DNA from: Oegoconia quadripuncta
Lineage: Eukaryota > Arthropoda > Insecta > Lepidoptera > Autostichidae
Assembly: GCA_949316235.1 (NCBI GenBank)
Contig: OX438748.1
Span: 24,120,575-24,184,574 of the forward strand
Length of the DNA stretch: 64,000 nucleotides
Direction of reading: 5' to 3'
Shown here: one piece after another, positions 30,976 to 41,685 of the stretch
Layout of the letters: the number at the start of each line of letters is the position of its first letter
How positions within the stretch are numbered: the stretch's first letter is position 1
Program-made: the position numbers and the translations under genes
Notes under the pieces: generated by a model
Seen by the model: only the letters and a program-made list of their open reading frames with translations
Database searches by the model: none
Told to the model about the DNA's origin: nothing

Positions 30976-31810
30976 TGTCACAACCTCTTCCTGAAATATA
31001 ATAAAAAGGCATAAAGCAAAGTGCACATTTCATTAACTTTGGATTGGAACTATCTCACTAATTTTCATCGTTAAATGTTCACAATACATAAATACCCCTT
31101 TTGTACCATTCTAAAGAAAACTACACTACTGTATAGCTTTACACTGGACCTATGTAACTTACAAGCATGCCTTTTGGGTGCAGTGAACTTTCTTCTTAGC
31201 GCCATATAAAGGTGGTTACGTCAAAAAAGGGCGTAAGTGTGATTTGTAACGTTTTGCTTTAAGGTACGTAGGTGTTATTTATGAAACAGATGGCGACTGT
31301 AACTAACTAATAACCAAACAAAGTTCAATAACTAAAAGAACGTGTGCTTGTGATGTATACCTTCACTTTAATGGAGGCTCGCACGTGGCACGCTGTTGCA
31401 TAGTCGAGATATTCCTTGATTGATTTGCTGATAAGGATGCCATATTGTACTGTTCAGAACTGTTTCTTTTCTTGTTTTATTATTTACTATTGTGCAATAA
31501 TGGTTAACTATTGCACTGAGTAAAAAATTACGTAATCAGTCTTGAGTTCATTTCACTTTAGGTTGGGTAGGTTAGTTTGTTTTGAATACTACCCTCTAGT
31601 TAGCGCAGTTTCGAATAATGTAAGACACATCCGCCATAATAACGATCCGCCTGGTCCTTTCATGAAATGACAATATATTTTTGTTGCCATATACATAGCT
31701 ACCTAATTATAATATGACATGATAACATTATAATATGACATTGAATGATTTAATACAACTTTTCCATCTTTGGTGTAGTTTAAGTAATTAGTATAATAGT
31801 AGGTATGTAG
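30976..31810. other. Unassigned stretch
   Basis: No recognisable element termini or coding motifs. This lies between the two T1 copies and is not itself duplicated. Confidence 0.4.
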
Positions 31811-31811
31811 A

Positions 31812-31932
31812 AAAATTGTTTTGTATGCCAATGTGCGGATCACAGCGCTCTGTCAGTTTTCTATGTAACATCACTTTATTGTATTTTACCTGTGTATCAC
31901 AAATAAATTATTTGATTGATTGATTGATTGGC
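31812..31932 (+). mobile_element. LINE 3' end with (GATT)n tail
   Basis: CGGATCACAGCGCTCTGTC, TACCTGTGTATCACAAATAA, then GATT repeats at 31914-31929. Similar wording (GATCACAGTGATCC, TACCTGTATATCACAAAG) occurs at 42148-42212. No coding part. Confidence 0.55.
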
Positions 31933-32081
31933 TAAATCAACGAACTGTCTGCGACATGGTTATCAGATAGTTGACATAGTAAAGAAATACATTTTTTTGT
32001 AAGATTTTTGGATTTATTTGTTGTCAAACACGGCGACATGGATGAATGGATTTCCATTTGGAAACGGAAAGCTAATCTAAC

Positions 32082-32187
32082 TAATAATGCGAAAGTTTGG
32101 ATATTTATTTGTTTGTTTGTCCTTTGTTTGTTGCTCAATAACGGCGAAATTTGGTATGTAGGTAAGACATACTCCGGATTAAAACAT
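32082..32187 (+). repeat. Helitron-like repeat, 5' part
   Basis: AACTAATAATGCGAAAGTTT, TTGCTCAATAACGGCGAAAT, TTGGTATGTAGGTAAGACAT. Truncated at the junction with M1. Confidence 0.6.
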
Positions 32188-32308
32188 AGGATAATGGTGT
32201 CGATTCGGATGTACACCAACTAAACTAAACTAAAACCAGTTTTAGAGTAGTACTGTCTCTTTTTCCTTGGAACAGTACGATGCGACGGCACCTCTCCAAA
32301 TCTGGTTT
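32188..32308 (+). mobile_element. M1 MITE, left part (split copy)
   Basis: Left TIR GGTGTCGATTCGGATGTACA through TAGTACTGTCTCTTTTTCCT and GGCACCTCTCCAAATCTGG. The missing right end lies at 34876-34914, which suggests the MITE was split by later insertions. Confidence 0.82.
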
Positions 32309-32590
32309 TGTTTTATTTTTTTATTTTTATTTTTACTTTATTAGAAAACCAACAGCTTATTTTATAAACCATTATGAACAGAGATAGATAAATTTAAACA
32401 TCAGCCAATTATAGGTTTTCCTAAACTGTTATTACATAAACAATCATTGAGAGAGGGATAACATAAAGAAAGGAAAAATAATCAATCATATTATAAATTA
32501 TGGACACATTTGATTTCAACAATATATAATGTGTGTGTGTATGTGTGTGTGGGAGTGGTGTAGGGTGAAATGAATAAAAAAAATACTTTG
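32309..32590 (-). repeat. AT-rich retroposon-like insert
   Basis: T/A-rich start, then CCAACAGCTTATTTTATAAA, resembling the edges at 18594 and 36260. It includes a (TG)n tract around 32530-32551. It lies between the split M1 and the right T1 copy. Confidence 0.45.
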
Positions 32591-32620
32591 TTTATAGATA
32601 TATATATATATATATATATA
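32591..32620. repeat. (TA)n microsatellite, T1 target
   Basis: About 11 TA units ending at 32620, where T1 begins. The run resumes at 34825 after T1, so the transposon sits inside the microsatellite. Confidence 0.95.
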
Positions 32621-34824
32621 CAATGCTAGTCGGAAAGGGGGTACTAAGCCGAAAGGCTGTAAAAGTACCCGTTATAACGAACAACGTTTGTTCTACAACT
32701 TTCCTCAAAACTCAATACATTTCGAGAAAATGCCCTTTAAACATGTCATAACAAAATACTACCAAGTAGCCCTAATCAGCTGTGTTTCATTCATAAAAAT
32801 GGTTAACATAGAGTTTGAAAATTTTCACTATTACGATATTTTGCCTACAGCCTACACCCTCCGTGAGGCTTGGTAAGCTGGTAACCAAAAAAAAAATTAT
32901 TCCTTCAGTATTTCTTTTAGGATTTCATAATTAATGCTGGGCCTAAATTAAGATTCCATAAGTAGGTTTGAACGCAAAAGTAAGAAAAAAAATTGACAAA
33001 ACATTCGATTTCAGAAAGGTTCCATCTTCTACTCTGGAGTGGATCATTGGCGATTTACCCTTCTCAACCAAGAAATATTTTTTTAATCGGGTAAAAATTT
33101 ACGAAGATATCGAGTCACAAACGGTCGAATTTAAAACCTTCTTTTTCGAAATCGGTTAATAAATCATACTTTGGAACTTCCACATACCACTAAGCAGCTG
33201 GAAATCCATGTAAAATGTCCACGTCAATGAAATGCTACTAAAACTAATTGGTAATTAATGTCATTCTGAATTTAAAAAAATCGAAACATGTTTACGTATT
33301 GCTACCTACTAACCCCTCTGCGTTTGCGCACATTACACAGTCTTGACTTGACACACACACACACGCATGCGCAAGCCACGCCCTGCCTTTCGGCAAGTGC
33401 ATTCGAATCCGAATTCGCCGAAATCCCTATAAAATACGAAGAAATAAAAAATACCTAAATTAAAGCCAGTCGCTTCTACCACTTCCGTGCAAGCAGTCGA
33501 TTATTTTCGCGAGTCGTCCTAGTTCGTCGTTATTTGTTATTTATTATCGTTAGAGATTTTCTTTGTTATTAGTTGTTGTCGCTATTAATTGTATTTGTTT
33601 GGTAGGTATTAGTTGTTATTGTTAATAATTCACGATATGCCGGTGGAGTACACCAATCAAAAATACTACGATATGAATTGTGTAGGAAGACGTGATCACG
33701 TAGGTACTTACGGAAGCTCGAGAAGCTTGATTACAAAGAGTGCTTCAACTTGTGCTTAATGTAATAGTGTGGCTATGTGGACACAAATGCAGCGCGTGTT
33801 TGTGTTACGTACGGAATAACAACGTCATCATCAGAAAAGGTTAGTTGTTTCATTAAAAATTAAACCATCATTCTTGTTAAAAACCTAGGTTAGGTACCTA
33901 GCTACAGTAAGGTTCGAAAACGCGTATTTTTTTTATGCAAAACGGGTTTGTACTTGCCCTCAATCACACTTGATGTTAAGTGAAAATGAGGTCGAAGGTG
34001 GAAACGTACTGACCCGGAAACCCCAACACATTTGGGGGACTGGCTATCTTATCTCTGACAACCGGAACACAACAATGCTATTAAACATTGCTGCGTGGTG
34101 GCAGTTTTAGATAAGATGGTGGTAGAAAATGCGTATCCAGTAACAGCTCAAACGATTAAAATCTTTAGGTAGGTAAACTTTGATTTCAAACTAAAAGTAG
34201 TTTTTAAGCCCCGTTACATAAAAAATATGTAATAACCTTGAAGCCTATGTCTGCCTGTGGCTTTGTTGGGCCGACGTGTTTGAAAACATTTAACACAGTT
34301 GCTTTGTTTACCTGGATGATTCAGTGGGGATTTCTGGAATAATTTAATATTTTGCCGACAATACAAAATTTCGATAGTTTGAGGTGGAACTGGTTATGCA
34401 CTTATGAACTTCATGAAAATTTGATGGAATGTATGGGGCTCTGGTCACCCATAATCCCGCCATACACGTAATCCACATTTCGGTAACTTCCGACGGCACA
34501 CGCTATGTCGGTGCCCGACAAAGGGCGGGCGGCGCGTGTCAAAGGGCGGGCGGCCCGTGTCAACAGACGGCGGCGCGTTTGACGGACCCGACGCACACGC
34601 AGGGCAAAATGGGCGGGGTCCGCGTCATTTTGGGCGTCGATTATTTTGTCTCTTTTCATTCATGAATTATAGGGTTGTCCAAATTTTCTTAAATTAAACA
34701 ATTTAATAACTTTGTATGGAAACAAAAATATGCGTTTTCCCCATTTATCTAATTGGCAATAAAACACTTATCGATGACACTATAACCAACTTTCGGCTTA
34801 GTACCCCCTTTCCGACTAACCCTG
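32621..34824 (-). mobile_element. T1 transposon, right copy (2204 bp)
   Basis: Inverted, near-identical partner of 27553-29757, with the same TIRs (CAATGCTAGTCGGAAAGGGG at 32621; complement of CAGGGTTAGTCGGAAAGGGG ending at 34824) and TA at 32619-32620 and 34825-34826. By eye I see about ten single-base differences across the two copies, for example near 33165, 33300, 33530, 33900, 34325, 34580 and 34700. The frames seen in this copy at 32688-32876 and 32968-33159 resemble no transposase. Confidence 0.93.
33925..34127 (-). mobile_element. SINE-A inside T1 right copy
   Basis: Reverse complement of the SINE-A at 28251-28452, with the same truncation point and the same private substitutions. 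Confidence 0.92.
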
Positions 34825-34875
34825 TATATATATTATACAGAAATATAGTATATAAAATTAAGTGTTGTGTATATG

Positions 34876-34914
34876 TTTAGTTTAGTTGGTGTACATCCGA
34901 ATCGACACAATTTT
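34876..34914 (+). mobile_element. M1 MITE, right terminal piece
   Basis: TTTAGTTTAGTTGGTGTACA and TCCGAATCGACAC, the right TIR of M1 (compare 39166-39204). Orientation matches the left part at 32188-32308. Confidence 0.82.
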
Positions 34915-35058
34915 TACATTTATATTTACATATATAAATGAAAACATCCATGACATACACATGTCCGTTCATCATACAAACCGGGATTCGAATCCGCGAC
35001 CTTTTAATACAGCTGTCAGGGTTTCTATCCACTACACCAAACTGGTCCCTCGTGTGTA
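34915..35058 (-). mobile_element. SINE-B/C-like copy
   Basis: Minus-strand head GACCAGTTTGGTGTAGTGGA with B-box GGATTCGAATCCCGG and the middle ATGGATGTTTTCATTTATA. The head mixes SINE-B (TTTGGTGTAGTGG) and SINE-C (GGATAG) features. The tail is missing. Confidence 0.78.
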
Positions 35059-35364
35059 TCATATTAGCACATAAAACCTTTTTAGACCACCAGCTTTATA
35101 CATGCGGGCGCTACCCAAGCTAAATCGCGCGGTTATAAATCTCTGTATGTCCCAGCCCTTAGTCTGGACGTGGGCTGACGTACTTTATTACGGCGCACGG
35201 ATTTGTGATTTTGTATATTGCTATTACCCCATAAGGATAAAACCACTAGTAGTTGCGAATATTAAACTGCAGAGGCTTTAGAATCGATTTTCGCTTGCTA
35301 TACTATTACATACGTCTTTGACGTACGCATAACTAGTGAAGCAGTACGTCATTTAATTGTATTT

Positions 35365-35622
35365 TGATTCATAAGCCATAGTCCACCACGCTGGCCCAAT
35401 GCGGGTTGGGGACTTCACAAATGCCTTAGAATTTTTATTTCTCAGGCATGCAGGTTTCCTCACGATGTTTTCCTTCACCATTTAAGAGCAGTCGGATAAA
35501 TGCACATAAGTAATTAAATTAAATTTAAAAACGCATTGGTACATGGCTTGCCCGGAAATCGAACGCGGACCTCCCAAATTGGGAGAGCGCGTTTTAAGCG
35601 CTGAGCCACCGACGCTTTTTTG
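35365..35622 (-). mobile_element. SINE-D copy
   Basis: Minus strand: CATAGTCCACCACGCTGGCC, TGCCTTAGAATTTTTATTTC, TTAAGAGCAGTCGGATAAAT, ending with the head GAGCCACCGACGCT at 35602-35615. The A-box region is intact; the B-box is GGTCCGCGTTCGATTTCC on the minus strand, so slightly altered. Confidence 0.87.
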
Positions 35623-36584
35623 ACTTAATTTTGACTCAATGTCACGGAAATTCCTAACCTCAAGTACTCCTTAGTGATTACCGATAAGGAAGAACTGCCG
35701 TCATTCCAAAAAATGTGTGCGATCGCTGTGTGTGATTCCACGTAAGCGCCAGAGAAGTAAATTATGGTAACTCGATACGTCTACCCGTTAGACGTTTATC
35801 CCCTTATCTTGACGTACTTAGGGCGCTTACATAGTACTATATTTACGGATTGAACGCAATATTTTTTACTTGGTACGACTGGTATCTTAATTACAAAATA
35901 AGTTGGTACCAAAATCGAAGATATTGGTACCTGCGTTTTTGAAACTACCTTGATACCTGTGCTTTTGGAACCGGTTAGCTATCCTAGCACAGCACAACCC
36001 CGCGATAGAAAGCAAACACAAAGCCAAAATCGCAAATCTACGCAATTGTAAGTGGTAATAAACAACTCCAGCCCACGTCTAAGGCCTTGTTCAGATGGCG
36101 CGATTTACGCGTGCGCTGACACGCACCGCTTAAACTACTGTCACATACAAATTCACCAACCCGCGTTGGCCTCGTCAAGCGGGTGCAGGAGCCTATCAAC
36201 AATAATCAATAAGATTTATTTCACAGAAAATTATTACTGGAAATTTAATATTTAACTTAATATTTTTATTTTTGAGTAATACAGAATTAACAGCTTCATT
36301 ATAAAAACTATTACACAAAATCTATAAGCCAATGTTGTGCCCATTACAGATTCTCATTCTTTATTACAATTCTCACAAAATAATTCGGTCGAAAGTCACT
36401 ATTAATTAATAATTATTAAACAATATAAAGGCAAATATCAAGACGACACCCAACAATTGAATTAAAGTTATTGTAGAAACTAAATAATAAATAATTTACA
36501 CAACAAATAATGTTAGAAATAAAAAATTGGTTAATTAAATGTCCAGAAAAAAAATTGTCACATACAACAAAATAGAACGAATAA
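35623..36584. other. Mostly unassigned stretch
   Basis: Positions 35870-35980 repeat TTGGTACGACTGGTATC, TTGGTACCAAAATC and TTGGTACC-type words. Positions 36076-36130 (GGCCTTGTTCAGATGGCGCG, ATTTACGCGTGCGCTGAC) resemble 37180-37215 loosely. An AT-rich edge like 18594 is at 36260. No gene is seen. Confidence 0.4.
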
Positions 36585-36910
36585 AAATTACTACACAGTC
36601 ATTTGAAGACGACTGAGAACTGAGAAGACGAAACTTGGGGGTTACTCTTTTTGAGTAGATTTTGGGTAACCACTTGTGATTCGACAAAGCATGCAAGGAA
36701 AAATATGTATTATTTTGTATAATTAGATTTAATATTGCCGGGCGGCCTATGTCCATGCTTGCTTATTATGCAAATAATCAGAAATGTTATAACAGTCTTT
36801 TGTAAATAATTTTATGATGGTTTTGAATTTATTTAAAGACAAATTTTGTATGTCTACTGGAACCTTACTATACAAGCGTATACATTGCTTTTTAATATGA
36901 CTTAGTGATT
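36585..36910 (-). pseudogene. LINE-a terminus with RT C-terminal remnant
   Basis: Plus strand reads GGGGGTTACTCTTTTTGAGT, GTGATTCGACAAAGCATGC, GGGCGGCCTATGTCCATGC, then a stretch whose minus translation gives a decayed KLKNYLVK.C.YS..EYL block. It matches 56380-56560 and 5870-5930. Truncated. Confidence 0.65.
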
Positions 36911-37445
36911 ATTTATTACTATTAAACTACTGATTTAGAATTTAGAAAGATTATTTTTTCTCTTGTATTGACATTATGTACATAATACTCCCAATAGGAA
37001 GGACCTCATCTAGGGAGCCCAACTTTACAGGTTGTTTAAGGTTGATCCTATTAGAGGATACCCTTTTCGTAGAAGAAAGCCCATGTAGGCCCATAATAGT
37101 TGCCAGAAGGACCAAAATATTGCTTCCACAATCCACACGCAAAAAGCGCGTAAATCGCAATATCTGGATAATGCCTTAAGGGCCGGCGCATACGCAGATT
37201 TATCACCGCGCCGCTGACGCGTTTCCTTCGCGGATCGAGACTTGAATGAACTTGAAAATGTCCGGTTTAATGTTTATTGTATCGCTTTTGTATACAATAC
37301 AAATTCATCAATACATTTAACTTGGCTCTGCGATAATTCTTGTAGAATAATTTTAAAACGCATATAGGTGTCACAGTAGTACTAATAATTATATTAAAAT
37401 TTAGAAAATCCCCAACAAGATTGATGGAATAAATAATTATATCGT
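36911..37445. other. Unassigned stretch
   Basis: Overlapping frames on both strands at 36951-37179 show no recognisable motif. Confidence 0.35.
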
Positions 37446-37592
37446 CCAGCCCTCGTAGCATGACATCGTTTGTCGCGCGCGACGTAATGTAAGAGTGGGA
37501 TAGTTGTATATTTCGTCCAAGCGAATGAGCAGGACAAATGTTATCTCGCGAAACATAAAGGTTTATCGCGCCTGTCATGCTACGGGGGCTGG
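37446..37592. mobile_element. M2 MITE, intact 147-bp copy
   Basis: Terminal inverted repeats CCAGCCCTCGTAGCATGACA (37446-37465) and its complement with one mismatch (37573-37592). The interior AGAGTGGGATAGTTGTATAT and CCAAGCGAATGAGCAGGA is shared with the interrupted copy at 60143-60571. No coding capacity. Confidence 0.88.
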
Positions 37593-37751
37593 TAGACTCG
37601 ACTAAAAGACAATTAAAAGTAAATATCTTCGAAACGGATTAACTGATTTCCATAAAATATGTCTAAGAACATATGCTATGTTATCATCGAAATAAACTAA
37701 ATACTATGTGAAAACCTAATTATCGTATCATATGACACAATGAAACGATTT

Positions 37752-38010
37752 GACGACCTGTTTGGTGTAGTGGTTAGCAACTCTGACCACTATACCAAAA
37801 GGTTGCGGGTTCGAATCCCGCTAGGGTCAATGTTTGTGTGATGAATACGGACATGTGTACCCGAGTTATGGATGTTTTCATTTATAATAAGTATTTATTT
37901 ACAAAAAAAAATGTATTTATGTAGTATAACAACCATCTGGTATCCACAACACAAGCTTATAGTTGCTTAAAGTGAAACTAGATGGCGCTGTGTGTATGTC
38001 AAGGATGTAG
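37752..38010 (+). mobile_element. SINE-B, full length
   Basis: Head GACGACCTGTTTGGTGTAGT with A-box TGGTGTAGTGGTTAG and B-box GGTTCGAATCC, then GAGTTATGGATGTTTTCATT, ACCATCTGGTATCCACAACA and CTAGATGGCGCTGTGTGTAT. Both Pol III boxes are intact. The head folds like a tRNA 5' domain but lacks a credible anticodon arm, so I call it a SINE, not a tRNA gene. Confidence 0.93.
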
Positions 38011-38059
38011 CTGTGTCTACACACACATAGAATATATCTGCCATAACTATTACCAATTA

Positions 38060-38205
38060 ATCAATCAATCAAGTACTCTTTATTGCACAAAAATTCTACA
38101 ATGCACTTCATAAATATAGCTTCAATAAAAAAAATTGTACAACCAGGCGGTCTTATCGCTATCAAGCGATTTCTACCAGATAACCTTTTTTTTATTTAAT
38201 TCAAT
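38060..38205 (-). mobile_element. LINE 3' UTR with (ATTG)n tail
   Basis: On the minus strand: GGTAGAAATCGCTTGATAGC, GATAAGACCGCCTGGTTGTA, GTGCAATAAAGAGTACTTGA, then TTGA repeats. Same family as 29905-30065. Confidence 0.65.
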
Positions 38206-38590
38206 TAAGAAGAAGGGCGAAGAACACTTGTGTTGTCCATTGTGCCACTTGCCTTGCCAGCTATTCTGTATACTTGCCGATACCCCGAGTGATAGGTGTA
38301 TTACTAAGCAGTCACACGCATGCGCTTCCTCGTGAGGCCGTGTCGCACACCATCACGGACGTCCTGTCGTCACGACCCGACGCATATTAATCGCCTCGTT
38401 CGAGCTACTAGTCTAGCAGGTACAGTGAGCAGCAAAATTCTATTATAACAGCCATAGTAGTTCATCAAATACATTTAATTTTTAATTTAATTATATAAAT
38501 CTTTATTTCACTCACTTCACAAAAAGAGTTGATCTTAATAACTACATATATGACAACGTCATTTGTAGAAGGCTGGTGCCTGTAAATGAT
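38206..38590. other. Unassigned stretch
   Basis: Nothing recognisable. Positions 38320-38400 are GC-richer without an open frame of note. Confidence 0.35.
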
Positions 38591-38671
38591 AAACTAGAAT
38601 CACAGGTCACCAGGCCCCTGAAGCGATTAGACCAACCAGACAATTATATTTCCTTTAAGATACAACAATAT
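38591..38671 (+). repeat. Left copy of long direct repeat flanking SINE-A
   Basis: AAACTAGAATCACAGGTCAC through GAAGCGATTAGACCAACCAG and ATTATATTTCCTTTAAGATA, repeated at 38913-38999 on the far side of the SINE-A. Confidence 0.92.
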
Positions 38672-38672
38672 G

Positions 38673-38912
38673 TGGTTGGTGGTAGGGCGTTTTAAATGTC
38701 CGCCTGGCTAGCTACCACCATTTTATCTAAATCTGCTGCCAAGCAGCAATGTTGATAGCATTGTGTTCCCGTTGTCAGAGAAAAGATATCCAGTCTCCCA
38801 AATGGTTGGGGTTTCCGGGTCAGTACGCTTCCACCTTCGACCTCATCTTCACTTAACATCAGGTGTGATTGAGGTCAAGTACCAACCCGTTGTGCATAAA
38901 ATTAAAAAAAAA
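38673..38912 (+). mobile_element. SINE-A copy, headless
   Basis: From GGTTGGTGGTAGGGCG to the A-rich tail at 38899-38914, with the usual body. Head missing. Flanked by ~85-bp direct repeats. Confidence 0.92.
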
Positions 38913-38999
38913 AAACTAGAATCACAGTTCAGCAGGCCCCCCAGCCACTGAAGCGATTAGACCAACCAGACAATTATATTTCCTTAAGGTACAACAATA
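38913..38999 (+). repeat. Right copy of long direct repeat flanking SINE-A
   Basis: Matches 38591-38671 with a few substitutions and a 6-7-base insertion (CCCAGCC region). Confidence 0.92.
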
Positions 39000-39051
39000 C
39001 ATTGCCAGTAAATTAGTTTTTGTTTAGAAAAGAGTTAGGGGAATAGGCACC

Positions 39052-39207
39052 AATGGTGTCGATTCGGATGTACACCTACTAAACTAAACTAAAACCAGTT
39101 TTAGAGTAGTACTGTCTCTTTCTCCCTGGAATAGTACGATGCGACGGCACCACTCCAAAACTGGTTTTAGTTTAGTTTAGTTGGTGTACATCCGAATCGA
39201 CACCAAT
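39052..39207. mobile_element. M1 MITE, complete foldback copy
   Basis: 156 bp with ~58-bp inverted terminal arms: left GGTGTCGATTCGGATGTACA, ACTAAACTAAACTAAAACC; the right arm is its complement with few mismatches. The central unpaired ~40 bp contains ACTGTCTCTTTCTCCCTGG. No coding capacity. Confidence 0.92.
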
Positions 39208-39360
39208 GTCTCTTTTACTGCAGTTATAACATCATTATTCATAAAATGAAAGTTTTATAGAAATACATGTAGGTGATGGGAGTGTAATGAATTATAGTGG
39301 GCTAGGCTAATATTTTTAAAAGATCTTCTGTCGTACCATAGTTTAGAATTAATAGCCAGC

Positions 39361-39606
39361 CAACGTCGGTAGCTCAGCGATACCAATGAGTTTTTAAATT
39401 TAATTTAATTACTTATGTGCTTTTATCCGACTGCTCTTAAACGGTGAAGGAAAACACCGTGAGGAAACATGCATGCCTGAGAAATAAAAATTCAAAGGCA
39501 TGTGAAGTCTCCAACCCGCATTGGGCCAGCGTGGTGGACTATGGCCCATATTCAAGGAAAGGCCTATATCCCTGCAGTGGGATGTTTACGGGCTGATGAT
39601 GATGAC
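39361..39606 (+). mobile_element. SINE-D copy with deleted head
   Basis: Starts CAACGTCGGTAGCTCAGCGA, then jumps to ACCAATGAGTTTTTAAATTT, so the B-box part is deleted. The remainder is intact through GCCAGCGTGGTGGACTATGG and CCTGCAGTGGGATGTTTACG to a GATGAT tail. Confidence 0.88.
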
Positions 39607-40684
39607 CCAACCAACGACCAACTTTTTATTGTGAAAACGATCGATCTCCTAAAGAGGCAGTTTGCATCGTCGGGGGTTAAAAGTAGAGAATGCCTATTTA
39701 ACCATGTTATAATACATTTTAAAATTTAGTGTCAATAAGAAACTTCGTAATACTAGACTGGGCTAATAATAAATGTATACAGATTTTTTTTTAATCCAAC
39801 TGTAGGTACGGTGAGAATATGATATCGACGGAGCAGGTTCGATAAGTTTAATGTTGAATTAACTTGTTTTATGGTTTTAATTTAATAGCTATTCGATAGA
39901 AAGCAAATTTATTTATAGAGGTTACGTGGGGTAGAAGTTGATTCAATGTAAGTAAGGTTTGAGATCGCGATACTCAAGCGTCAACTTGGTTCATCTCAAT
40001 CTTGGCAATGGTTGATTAATGCGGGCCTAAGTCCGGCTTTTATCCGGACGGTGTGAAATAATTAGAAATAGTCAAGTGCGAGTCGAGCCTCGCTCTATTA
40101 GGGTTCTGTACATTGACCAATATCAATCTGTAAAAGAAGTGATGTGTTTTTTACACACAGCGCCATCCAGTTCCACTTGTTAACCAGTTCAGTTTTTAGC
40201 CCGTAACAATAATGGTCCAAAACTAACATTGACGGTGTGTTTATTTTTATGAATAAGAAAAGAAAATGTTTCCTGTGTAATACTTACACGTAATAATAAT
40301 ACATACATGTAATACTACTAAAAAAAATATCCAAGGTCTTTCCGTTTCATCATCATTCTCATCCACAATCCACCCACTGCTGGGTATAGGCCTCTTATAC
40401 AACTGCTGTCCATTTACGAGCAAGAACTTAGTAAAACAACAGATATAAACACGGCTCCGTAACCCATATCAATGCATCATTAAATCTTAACCTTTATTCG
40501 AACTCTACAAAATAAAATCACATCGGGTATTTTATGCAAAAGAGCAAAAGTAATACCGTCGAATGGAGAACGTACTGCTTTTTGTCAGTTAAAAATAATA
40601 AATTTAACTAGACAGCACATTCTGCACTTAACGGGCGCCATGTCGGTGCTATGACACTCTGGGGACCCAGATGAATCGAACGAC
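39607..40684. other. Mostly unassigned stretch with repeat fragments
   Basis: Positions 39955-40035 hold the ATCTCAATCTTGGCAATGG repeat (see 15105). Positions 40070-40130 (GTCAAGTGCGAGTCGAGCC) are part of a common insect repeat also at 48230. Positions 40145-40178 are a SINE-B tail scrap (minus). Positions 40355-40430 (CACCCACTGCTGGGTATAGG) are an RTE/SINE-D-like scrap. No gene. Confidence 0.45.
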
Positions 40685-41216
40685 ACTTTGCACTTTAGAT
40701 TTTTGAAAATCTAATATATGTCAAAAAAAATATAGCATCATTTAGGAAAAATAGTGATAAACATGATGCCAATACAAGAAATAAAGATAAACTTGCAGGT
40801 CACATAAGTCGCCTCCGCAAAGTCAGTAATTCATTCAAAGGGTTATGTATACGCTTTTTTAATAAGGTTCCTGTTGATATACAAAAACTTAAAGATTCAA
40901 TAAATTTAAAGATACTATAAAACAGAAACGTATTAAGAAAGCATATTATAAAATATCAGATTATTTAGATGATAAACATTCATGGACATGAACAGCCCGT
41001 TCGCGTAACCAGGCTATTTCACAATTAATAATTTTGTAACATAAAAACCTTCTTTTTTAAAAAGAGCAACCTCTCGAGATTCTTGCTTGTTCTTCTCAGG
41101 GGAAAATGGCTTTTGAACAAGCAGTAGCTTAAAAAATGTAAAATCTGACTATTTTAAATCTACCCTGTGTACCTACAAAATAAAGCATTTTTTGATTTTG
41201 ATTTGATTTTGATTGC
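40685..41216 (+). pseudogene. LINE-a reverse transcriptase C-terminus and 3' UTR
   Basis: The best LINE-a copy. Translation reads NTRNKDKLAGHISRLRKVSN, SFKGLCIRFFNKVPVDIQ, then, after a one-base shift, a block corresponding to KKAYYKISDYLDDKHSW. These are the last ~80 residues of a CR1/L2-like RT. The 3' UTR (GCTATTTCACAATTAATAA, CTTGCTTGTTCTTCTCAGGG, ACAAAATAAAGCATTTTTTG) ends in a TTTGAT microsatellite at 41190-41215. Heavily 5'-truncated and frameshifted, so inactive. Confidence 0.87.
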
Positions 41217-41685
41217 ACTTTGAAATCGGTCAAGCCGTTTAGGGAACATAAAAATCTATACCTACACCCGAAAAACGTTATTTTCCATATTAGGCAGTCG
41301 GATAAAAACGCGACAGCAATAAAACTGAAACAGGAGAAACAAGTAACAGAATGAAGAATTTTGAGCAACGTTGAATTCGCCATGAAGTGGTCATTGCATA
41401 AATGGCCGCTAGACCGGATCTAATTAATGTAAAAAATAACGCTGGTAATAAATAAAATGTAACAGAAAAACAAATGTAACAGGATATTTTCTATAACACA
41501 TTTTGATGTAGTAAGTACATTGGTATCACTTCCCTACATTTACAAAGTTGCTATCTGCATCTATCTGTTTGTACGCTTAATTGTTCTATACTACGCAACA
41601 TATTTTAATATGGTTTTCAATGTCTTTTAGAGAATTTCTTCCAGAAGAATTATTTCACATTTATAATTGTATATTCATACTACTG
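41217..41685. other. Unassigned stretch
   Basis: Positions 41217-41300 continue the AATCGGTCAAGCCGTTTAGG / GGCAGTCGGATAAAAACGCG repeat seen at 16150 and 49110. The rest is unassigned. Confidence 0.4.

Noticed and set aside
36951..37179. Frames open on both strands as a gene
   Set aside because: Mutually complementary, short, no motif and no signals around them.
37752..37830. tRNA gene
   Set aside because: A- and B-boxes are good, but the anticodon arm and acceptor pairing are not credible, and the same head recurs at the 5' end of a ~250-bp SINE across the window.
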